Positions 23,175-29,712 of a stretch of DNA of 42,936 nucleotides are shown here, piece after piece. The DNA comes from Candidatus Gastranaerophilales bacterium (lineage in GTDB: Bacteria > Cyanobacteriota > Vampirovibrionia > Gastranaerophilales > Gastranaerophilaceae): assembly GCA_944323115.1 (NCBI GenBank), contig CALURG010000025.1, positions 1-42,936 of the forward strand. Reading direction: 5' to 3'. A program made the position numbers and the translations under genes. A model generated the notes under the pieces. The model had not been told where the DNA came from. It did not search any database and was given only the letters and a program-made list of their open reading frames with translations. Each line of letters starts with the position of its first letter. The stretch's first letter is position 1.

Positions 23175-23720
23175 ATGGACGAAAATAATAATAACGAAAA
23201 TAAAGAATGTCACTGCAACAGCCACAAAACGGAGCATTGGGTAAAATTTGCACTGCTGCTTTTGGCTCTTTTTATAGCTTGTTATCTGGCTGTATACTAC
23301 GTTCTTGACCAAATGAGACACGCATATTACATCCCTGCTGCACCGATTGAAAACATAGACAGAATAATAAGAGAACAAGACAGGCTATTTAATGAAATGA
23401 GTGCTTTTCCTATGCACAATTCGGCAATGATGGCAATAAAAAGCCCTGTTGAAACATACAAGGATGATACAACGGATTCTTACAAAATGATAATAAACCT
23501 AAAACCGTTCAACAACAATCCTAACAATGTCAAAATCAATATTGATGAAAACAGAATAAGCGTAAAAGCATCAAGTGAAAAGAGCAAAAAACACTCAGAC
23601 AGTGTCTACAAGTTTACACAGAGCTTTGTTTTGCCTGAAAAAATAGACACGGAAAAAGTGACAAAAGAAAAGATAAAAAACAAATACGTAATCACACTTC
23701 CTGTGGAAAATGATGACTAA
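23175..23720 (+). CDS. Membrane-anchored small heat-shock (Hsp20/alpha-crystallin)-like protein
   Basis: 181 residues. N-terminal Asn/Glu-rich head with a Cys/His group (CHCNSHKTEH, residues 12-21), one transmembrane segment about 25-44 (FALLLLALFIACYLAVYYVL), a linker, then about 85 residues resembling the alpha-crystallin domain: YKMIINLKPF, VKINIDENRISVKASSEKS, YKFTQSFVLPEKIDTEKV and the final NKYVITLPVE. Ordinary Hsp20 proteins are soluble and have no anchor. GGAGG before the ATG predicts good expression. Topology (which face carries the chaperone domain) is not determined. Terminator follows directly. Confidence 0.7.
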   Translation: MDENNNNENKECHCNSHKTEHWVKFALLLLALFIACYLAVYYVLDQMRHAYYIPAAPIENIDRIIREQDRLFNEMSAFPMHNSAMMAIKSPVETYKDDTTDSYKMIINLKPFNNNPNNVKINIDENRISVKASSEKSKKHSDSVYKFTQSFVLPEKIDTEKVTKEKIKNKYVITLPVENDD

Positions 23721-23721
23721 G

Positions 23722-23748
23722 AAAAAGACGCATATAGCGTCTTTTTTT
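23722..23748. terminator. Terminator between convergent genes
   Basis: AAAAAGACGC / GCGTCTTTTT (23722-23731 with 23737-23746), 5-base loop, T-run on both strands; serves the Hsp20-like gene and possibly the convergent gene at 23776. Confidence 0.85.
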
Positions 23749-23775
23749 AATTTGTATGTTTTAAATAAAACTAAA

Positions 23776-24369
23776 TTATAAAATATACTCTTTTGCCGTA
23801 AACAGTTCTTTTAAATTTCCTGTTTGCACAACTTGTTCTATAACAGAAAGAATATATTCCAAATCCGAATCGGAGAGCTTTTTTATTCTTTGCGGCAACA
23901 AAATATCTGAAGTGGATTCTGCATGTGTGAGGTAATCATTCATTGTCAAAAATTCTTTGTACACATCCAAAACAGTGTACCAATCATCCGGCAGATTACA
24001 GTTTTTACCGAGATAATATTTACAGTCTTTTTTTAATTTTTCTATATAGCTCATCGCATAATTAACTTCAAAAAGCATATGATCTTCATCAACAGTTTTT
24101 CCTAAGTAATCATTGTCCAATATTTTTTTGGGGGCATCTGTAAATTTGTTTTTTATATATGCTGCCCATAACAAACACCCTAGATAAAATGAAACCGTAT
24201 GCTCCAGCAGTTTCAACAACTGAGGATAAACCATCTGAAATTTAAATTTCCTTTGATGCAAAGCTTTTATAGAAAACAACACATTGTAAGCCGCATCTAT
24301 ATTCTGTGAAAATGCAAGTGTATACTTGCTGTATCCGGGATCAAAAAGTACACCCTTTGAAAAATCCAT
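23776..24369 (-). CDS. Protein of unknown function (197 aa)
   Basis: Largely helical soluble protein without signal peptide. Aromatic-rich segments (HTVSFYLGCLLWAAYIKNKF about 57-76; MLFEVNYAMSYIEKLKKDCKYYLGKN; LPDDWYTVLDVYKEFLTMNDYL). I see no catalytic motif; it was checked for the HEPN RxxxxxH motif because of the nucleotidyltransferase nearby, and none is present. GGGGA lies before the ATG. Single-gene unit, convergent with the Hsp20-like gene and divergent from the activase gene. Confidence 0.6.
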   Translation of the reverse strand: MDFSKGVLFDPGYSKYTLAFSQNIDAAYNVLFSIKALHQRKFKFQMVYPQLLKLLEHTVSFYLGCLLWAAYIKNKFTDAPKKILDNDYLGKTVDEDHMLFEVNYAMSYIEKLKKDCKYYLGKNCNLPDDWYTVLDVYKEFLTMNDYLTHAESTSDILLPQRIKKLSDSDLEYILSVIEQVVQTGNLKELFTAKEYIL

Positions 24370-24454
24370 AAAAAATCCCCTGTTTTCGGTTCAAAATGAT
24401 TATATCTTTATTTCTGAGAAAAATAAAGTTTTATAACCAATTGTGAAATTTTAT

Positions 24455-24527
24455 TTGAACTCATTGTGTTTTTTATTTATATTAAAAGTTGCTTGAGAGT
24501 AAACAAAGCAGGAATTTAAATTCCTGC
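24455..24527 (+). promoter_or_regulatory. Promoter and palindromic leader of the activase gene
   Basis: TTGAAC (24455-24460), 17-base spacer, TATATT (24478-24483). The predicted start is near 24490. Downstream at 24508-24527 lies the perfect 20-base palindrome GCAGGAATTTAAATTCCTGC, which can be a dimer-binding operator in DNA or a hairpin in the mRNA. The ribosome binding site GAGAGG follows before the ATG at 24557. Confidence 0.55.
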
Positions 24528-24556
24528 AAATCATTTAAATATTTCGAGAGGTAAAA

Positions 24557-25561
24557 ATGACAATAAATGTATATCTGGGGATAGATGTAGGTTCCGTAAC
24601 AACAAAACTCGCTCTTGTTGATGAGACAGGGAAGTATATTGACAGCTACATGCTAAGAACATCAGGAAAGCCTGTAATAGCAGTTCAAACAGGGATGAGA
24701 GAACTGATGAAACAGGCACTTTGCGACTATAGTATACAAGGTGTAGGAACAACAGGCAGCGGCAGAAATTTGGCAGGTGCACTTGTTGGGGCAGATGTTA
24801 TAAAAAATGAAATCACAGCGCATGCTGTAGCAGCAAGCACCTATGTACCAGGTGTTCAAACAATCCTTGAAATAGGCGGACAAGACAGCAAAATTATTAT
24901 CTTAAGAGACGGAATTGTTACAGATTTTGCTATGAATACGGTTTGTGCGGCAGGTACAGGAAGTTTCTTAGACCAGCAGGCAAACAGGCTGAATGTTCCT
25001 ATAGAAAAATTTGGAGAAACTGCACTAAAATCAACAAATCCGGCTCGTATTGCGGGAAGATGCGGTGTATTTGCGGAAAGCGACCTTATTCACAAGCAGC
25101 AGCTTGGTTATCCGGTTGAAGACTTATTGTACGGCCTATGCCAGGCACTTGTAAGAAACTACCTAAGCAATTTGGCACTGGGCAAAGAGCTTCTGCCTAT
25201 CGTTACATTTCAAGGCGGTGTAGCAACAAACTCAGGTATGGTGAAAGCTTTTGAAGAAGCGCTTAATACCAAAATAGTAGTACCTGAAAATCACCAAACA
25301 ATGGGAGCAATAGGTGCAGCACTTCTGGCAATGGAAAATCACCAATATACAGAAAATCCGACAAAATTCAAAGGCTGGGAAGTAGGAAATATGCACTTTA
25401 ACTCTATAACAAATCAGTGCAACGGCTGTTCCAACAATTGTGAAGTTATTACTATAGTCGAAGGTGACTTACCTGATGTTCACCCGAAAGATATAAAAGA
25501 TATAAAAGGCAACATCATTGCAAGATGGGGCGGTACCTGCGGAAAATGGGATATATCATAA
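24557..25561 (+). CDS. Acyl-CoA dehydratase activase (BadF/BcrD/HgdC-type ATPase)
   Basis: 334 residues. ASKHA-fold ATPase that injects a low-potential electron into 2-hydroxyacyl-CoA dehydratases or benzoyl-CoA-type reductases. Motifs: GIDVGSVTTKLALVD (phosphate loop 1), GTTGSGR, EIGGQDSK, and cysteines C130 (NTVCAAGTGSFLDQQ) and C169 (AGRCGVFAESD), the pair that binds the bridging [4Fe-4S] in the dimer. Beyond the usual activase end (near 262) comes a tail with C288, C291, C295 (QCNGCSNNC) and C328 (GGTCGKW), as in the large activase-DUF2229 fusion proteins, yet the protein stops there. No dehydratase subunits are adjacent. Confidence 0.88.
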   Translation: MTINVYLGIDVGSVTTKLALVDETGKYIDSYMLRTSGKPVIAVQTGMRELMKQALCDYSIQGVGTTGSGRNLAGALVGADVIKNEITAHAVAASTYVPGVQTILEIGGQDSKIIILRDGIVTDFAMNTVCAAGTGSFLDQQANRLNVPIEKFGETALKSTNPARIAGRCGVFAESDLIHKQQLGYPVEDLLYGLCQALVRNYLSNLALGKELLPIVTFQGGVATNSGMVKAFEEALNTKIVVPENHQTMGAIGAALLAMENHQYTENPTKFKGWEVGNMHFNSITNQCNGCSNNCEVITIVEGDLPDVHPKDIKDIKGNIIARWGGTCGKWDIS

Positions 25562-25576
25562 AATATTGTTTTTTGT

Positions 25577-25610
25577 AAAAAGGTTTTCGGATATCTGAAA
25601 ACCTTTTTAT
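25577..25610 (+). terminator. Terminator after the activase gene
   Basis: AAAAAGGTTTTC / GAAAACCTTTTT (25577-25588 with 25597-25608), 12-bp stem ending in a T-run followed by ATTT. Confidence 0.85.
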
Positions 25611-25677
25611 TTAAATCAGAGTAAAGAAAAATTTACAAAATAACAAAATAAAATTTTTTCACATTTTAGAACATATT

Positions 25678-27096
25678 ATGAAAATCTTATTATCAACATA
25701 TAACTTTTACAATAAACAGTTAAATACAAAAGAAACAAGAAAAAATATAATAAATAATTTAAATACTGCAAGTTTTATTAATAATACGGGAAACGATACT
25801 GTATCATTCGGCTCGAAAACACCTGCTATTTTTATTAATGATTTAAGAGATTTGCCTGATTTACCTTGCGGATGCTGCGGAAAAAAAATGCTGAGAAACA
25901 GTGTTGTAAATAATTTTTTAAACACAAAAATCACATACCCAGCAATAATTGCACTAAAGAAGTTAAAAGCACAACAATATTTTAATGAAAGCAAATCTTC
26001 TGAACCAATGAGAGAGGCTTATGCCTTTTTAAAATTTCACGCACAAAAAAATCCAACTCTTACGGTGAATGAACTGCTGTCAAAAAATTCCGTAAAAGAA
26101 ACCAGAAGACTGCTCTCTCCTGAAGCGAGTGAAGCTTGTGAAGAAATAAGAGCAATGACAAAGCTGGTTTCGCACAATTCTAAATATTTAACAGATGAAA
26201 TAAACAAACTAAAACCGGATTTTCATAAGACAGAAAAAAGAGTTTTTAAAGAACTCAGTACTTTGTCTAAAAAATATCCGGATTTAAATTACAATGAAAT
26301 CCTTAATTTGCCTAACGTATATGAAAAATACCTTTCTAACCTGCAAAAAAAGCAAAATGACATTCTGAAACAGATAGAATATATAGCTAACGGACTGGAT
26401 ACACAAAATAGAAAACTTATAAAAAGCCTTGTAAAAAAAGCAAAAGTTATTTTTACGGAAGAAATACCTGAAATTCATCACAAAAGAGGCAGAGTAATCA
26501 GTGAATTTAATGATACATTACAAAATATGAGAGACGTACCGGTAATAAGAAAAATTCTGAATTTAATTGAAAGTCTTCCGGATTCAAAAACTGACGTAGA
26601 TGCTTTCATGATAAAAGGTTCTCAAAAAAATTCAAATTTAATTGCAGAAATTCTTTTAAACAGACAAAGAAACACATTTGAACACGTAAAACCACATCAC
26701 AGAGAAGGTGATAACGGAGAAAGCAATATATACAATTACATAGGCTTGTGTGGAAAATGTAACTCTGAAAGACAAAGAACAGGATATGATGTTTTTGTGC
26801 AAAAGCACCCTGAAATGGTCGAAAATGAGCAAATTCAAATAAATAAAATTATAGATTATATCAACAACGGAATACTAACAGGCTATGACGACTACCCTGT
26901 AAAAATCCAAGCAGCTCTTGATACTGAATCAAAAGGAGCGATAAAAATAGATCACAAAAAACTTAATATATTGCAGGCCAAAAGCAATAGAAAAAAAAGA
27001 GAAGAGATGTACATACAAAGCAAAAAGAAACAAAATTCAAAAAAAGAAGTAAAAATATTTAAATTCGGCAAAGGCTATTTCACGAGAAAAAAATAA
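25678..27096 (+). CDS. HNH nuclease-like protein with a long insertion between its zinc-binding halves
   Basis: 472 residues. The C-terminal part carries an HNH signature: FEHVKPHHREGDN (E335, H336, P339), N350 in the IYNYIGL stretch, and CGKCNSER (C358, C361, N362). The partner CxxC normally found 15-30 residues upstream is instead at LPCGCCGKK (C64, C67), about 270 residues earlier. The stretch between is helical and charged (about 80-330). The N-terminus has NDTVSFGSK (39-47), which I associate with proteins of this gut lineage (uncertain). A basic tail of 30 residues ends it. No ribosome binding site. Possibly a DNA/RNA nuclease or effector; role unknown. Convergent with the DUF262-like gene, 4 bases apart. 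Confidence 0.6.
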   Translation: MKILLSTYNFYNKQLNTKETRKNIINNLNTASFINNTGNDTVSFGSKTPAIFINDLRDLPDLPCGCCGKKMLRNSVVNNFLNTKITYPAIIALKKLKAQQYFNESKSSEPMREAYAFLKFHAQKNPTLTVNELLSKNSVKETRRLLSPEASEACEEIRAMTKLVSHNSKYLTDEINKLKPDFHKTEKRVFKELSTLSKKYPDLNYNEILNLPNVYEKYLSNLQKKQNDILKQIEYIANGLDTQNRKLIKSLVKKAKVIFTEEIPEIHHKRGRVISEFNDTLQNMRDVPVIRKILNLIESLPDSKTDVDAFMIKGSQKNSNLIAEILLNRQRNTFEHVKPHHREGDNGESNIYNYIGLCGKCNSERQRTGYDVFVQKHPEMVENEQIQINKIIDYINNGILTGYDDYPVKIQAALDTESKGAIKIDHKKLNILQAKSNRKKREEMYIQSKKKQNSKKEVKIFKFGKGYFTRKK

Positions 27097-27100
27097 AAGA

Positions 27101-27742
27101 TTAAGCCCGCATAATAGAATTTATAGTCGTTTTGCTTAAATCATTTTCCTCTATAACAAAATGAGGTGTATAATCCTTCAAAACTAACATTTTATTGATT
27201 TCCGTACTCAAACCTGCAAAAGAAAGTGCTATTTGTGAAGGTTTTTTGGAATTTCTTTCTTCAATAAAACCGATAACAGTGTCTAAAATTTCCAAAAGCA
27301 TTGCCCGATTTATATGAGCATATTCATAATCTTCAAACACTTCCATTAAATACGGATAAGCATCTTTTGCGTTGTATGCATTGATTTGCTTGATTTTTAC
27401 ACGAATTTCATCGTCAGATAACTGAGCAAAAATGATTCGCAGATAATAAATAGAATATCTGTAAATATTTTTTATAATAAGCTCTTTTTTTTGAAATTTT
27501 GAAGCGTTCCTATAGAATTCTACAAAATTTAGAAACAAATTTTCTTTTTTAGGGATAACCCCGTTATTTTGAATAGTAAGATAATCTACAAAAAATTTTT
27601 CCAGTAAGTTTTCGTTTACTCTCTCACCCGCATCTAAAAAAGAATTTTCCAACTCTAGCCAATAGGTAACATAAACATCTATAAGACCGGAATTTACAAG
27701 CTCGGATAAAACAAACTTCCTGATTTTTGAAACAATACTCAT
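27101..27742 (-). CDS. DUF262/GmrSD-like helical fragment, N-terminal domain missing (tentative)
   Basis: About 213 residues from the ATG at 27742; an in-frame stop at roughly 27757 rules out a longer start. The protein begins at KIRKFVLSELV...YWLELENSF, then LEKFFVDYL, LFLNFVEFY, and INAYNAKDAYPYLMEVFEDYEYAHINRAMLLEILDTVIGFIEERN. This order matches, by eye, the helical region of DUF262 (GmrS) proteins that follows their ParB/Srx-like DGQQR nuclease domain. That N-terminal domain is absent here, so this is either a truncated remnant or a reduced protein. No cysteine/HNH part is attached. Match by eye only. Confidence 0.4.
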   Translation of the reverse strand: MSIVSKIRKFVLSELVNSGLIDVYVTYWLELENSFLDAGERVNENLLEKFFVDYLTIQNNGVIPKKENLFLNFVEFYRNASKFQKKELIIKNIYRYSIYYLRIIFAQLSDDEIRVKIKQINAYNAKDAYPYLMEVFEDYEYAHINRAMLLEILDTVIGFIEERNSKKPSQIALSFAGLSTEINKMLVLKDYTPHFVIEENDLSKTTINSIMRA

Positions 27743-27819
27743 CAATCTATTCCATGCTTATACCCAATTAAATTTTAGATGAATATCAAAAAAAAGACAA
27801 AACTATTAAGTTATATAAA

Positions 27820-29499
27820 CTAAACTTCAAAAAGCTTATGCAGTCTAAATTTTATGTCATCATCATCCAAATCACGAGAAACAGCATTTAAATCCAAAGA
27901 TTTTTGGAAAAATTTTGCAGCCTTTGTATTTTCACCAAGCAAAGCGTAGCATCTTCCAAGATTGAAGAAAGCAAGAGTATAATTTTCGTTGCAATTTATT
28001 GCTTTAGAAAACAAATCCGCAGCTTCATTAACATTGCCAATATCATCCAAGTAAATAACACCAAGATTATTATATGCAATTGCGTATTCAGGATTTAAGG
28101 CAATTGCCTTGTGATAAGCAACAATCGCTTCTTCAGTATAATCTTTTTCCCACAATGCCATACCGCATTTGCAATACGCTTTTGCATTTTCAGGATTGAT
28201 TTTTATTGCATCACAATATGCTTTTATCGCATTATCAAATTCATCAATAGAAAAATAAGTGTCACCTATTGCTATCTGACTTTCTTCAGAATCGGGATTG
28301 AGAACAGACGCTGTTTGATACAAAACAATCGCTGCCTCGTAGTTGTGTTTTATTTCAAGATAAACAGAACCCAAAGCCTGACAGACTATAGAAGTCCAAT
28401 AGGGGTCAGGGTTTATATTTATAGCTTTTTGATAATGCTCTATTGCATCATCATACTGCTCCAATTGAACCAGTGCAAAAGCCATGCTGTTATGATAAAA
28501 AGGATTCTCTTCATCTTTTTCCAAAGCCATAGAAAAAGCATTTACAGCAGGCAAACTGTCATTTTTTTGCAAATATAAATGGCCGAGTTCATAATATACT
28601 TTGTCATTTTCCGGCTCTATTTCTAAAATTTTTGTATAGCAATCAATAGCATCATCCTGATTATCAGGGAAATGTGTCTGTATAAGAGTTGCAAGCTTAA
28701 TCAATGCTGTTCTGTCATAAGGATTAGACTGCAAAACTTTTTTATAAGCTTCAAGAGCAATTTCCGGAGCATGCTCTTTTATGCAAATATCGCCAATCTT
28801 ATTGTAAAAATACTCATCTCTGCCTGTATTTTCAGCAGCTACATCATAAGTAGCCACAGCAAGTGAACTGTTTTTTATTTTCTCTAAAAAACCGCCGTAT
28901 GACTTGTACAAAAATACAAGTGCGTCATCAGAAATGTTTTTATACAACATTTTTAATGAAGCAAAATCCCACAAAACAGACAAACATCCCGAGCACGCAT
29001 AATAAACCATACGAATAAAATCAACAAGAGAAGGTTTTACTTTATTAATTTTTTCATACAACAATGTAGCCAGAATAAGTCTTGGCCTTGCTGCGTTTAA
29101 AGGACTTAAGTCAATAGCATTTTTAAACTCTTTTTCTGCCTCTTCAAAATCTCTGGCCAATTTTAAGAAATAACCCGTATAAATATGAGCATTTGTATTG
29201 CTGGGGTCGATATTTATAGCCAATTTACACTGTTCAATCGCAGAATCAAGAGAAATCTGGCCGTTCTCAAACATAAGACTTGCCAAACGATAGTATGTTT
29301 CAGGTATTTTAGGATCTTGTTTTATAGCCTGTATGTAATAATTTACAGCCGATTCCAAATCAGAACTGTTGGAACGCAGCAAATACCTTTCATGAAAAAT
29401 TCGTGCTTTTTCAAGTGTTGCATATACATTTGACTCTTCTTTGTGAAGATTATCTATATCGATATCTGCAATATCATCGATTTTCTCTTGTTCTAGCAT
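27820..29499 (-). CDS. TPR-repeat protein, paralogue 1
   Basis: 559 residues made almost wholly of tetratricopeptide repeats (about ten to twelve, 34 residues each, with W/L-G-Y-A-F-A-P spacing such as AYNNLGVIYLDDIGNVNEAADLF). A non-TPR hydrophobic stretch of about 70 residues (170-235, FIRMVYYACSGCLSVLWDF...) interrupts them. No signal peptide, so probably cytoplasmic and a scaffold for protein partners. GAGG lies 6 bases before the ATG. The whole architecture, including the break, matches the gene at 33307-34905. Function unknown. Confidence 0.85.
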   Translation of the reverse strand: MLEQEKIDDIADIDIDNLHKEESNVYATLEKARIFHERYLLRSNSSDLESAVNYYIQAIKQDPKIPETYYRLASLMFENGQISLDSAIEQCKLAINIDPSNTNAHIYTGYFLKLARDFEEAEKEFKNAIDLSPLNAARPRLILATLLYEKINKVKPSLVDFIRMVYYACSGCLSVLWDFASLKMLYKNISDDALVFLYKSYGGFLEKIKNSSLAVATYDVAAENTGRDEYFYNKIGDICIKEHAPEIALEAYKKVLQSNPYDRTALIKLATLIQTHFPDNQDDAIDCYTKILEIEPENDKVYYELGHLYLQKNDSLPAVNAFSMALEKDEENPFYHNSMAFALVQLEQYDDAIEHYQKAININPDPYWTSIVCQALGSVYLEIKHNYEAAIVLYQTASVLNPDSEESQIAIGDTYFSIDEFDNAIKAYCDAIKINPENAKAYCKCGMALWEKDYTEEAIVAYHKAIALNPEYAIAYNNLGVIYLDDIGNVNEAADLFSKAINCNENYTLAFFNLGRCYALLGENTKAAKFFQKSLDLNAVSRDLDDDDIKFRLHKLFEV

Positions 29500-29633
29500 G
29501 CCAACCTCAGTCTCATGTCTATATAACTATCGGCAGCAACAAAAAAAAATAGAGTATTTTAAAAAGAAATCATCCTTTTATACCAAATTTCCTAAAATAC
29601 TAAATAAATTGAATGCAAGATATAAAAAAATGT

Positions 29634-29684
29634 TTGATATAAAATTTTTATGATGATACGATATCGAAACGGTGCAGTATCGTA
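29634..29684 (+). promoter_or_regulatory. topA promoter with inverted repeat overlapping the -10 box
   Basis: TTGATA (29634-29639), 17-base spacer, TACGAT (29657-29662). The -10 is the left arm of TACGATA (29657-29663) ... TATCGTA (29678-29684), with a 14-base spacer. An operator here would block the promoter; alternatively the arms form a hairpin in the leader. The remainder of the 213-base divergent gap (29500-29712) is plain A/T-rich DNA. Confidence 0.45.
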
Positions 29685-29712
29685 CGAAAGTATTTTATTA
29701 ATTTAAATTATT

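Noticed and set aside
22318-24369. HEPN-MNT toxin-antitoxin pair
   Set aside because: The nucleotidyltransferase-fold protein has the GS...DxD motif, but the nearby 197-residue protein is 0.7 kb away on the other strand and lacks the HEPN RxxxxxH motif.
28111-28578. 155-codon plus-strand open frame
   Set aside because: Antisense to the TPR repeats of the gene at 27820; hydrophobic, low-quality translation.
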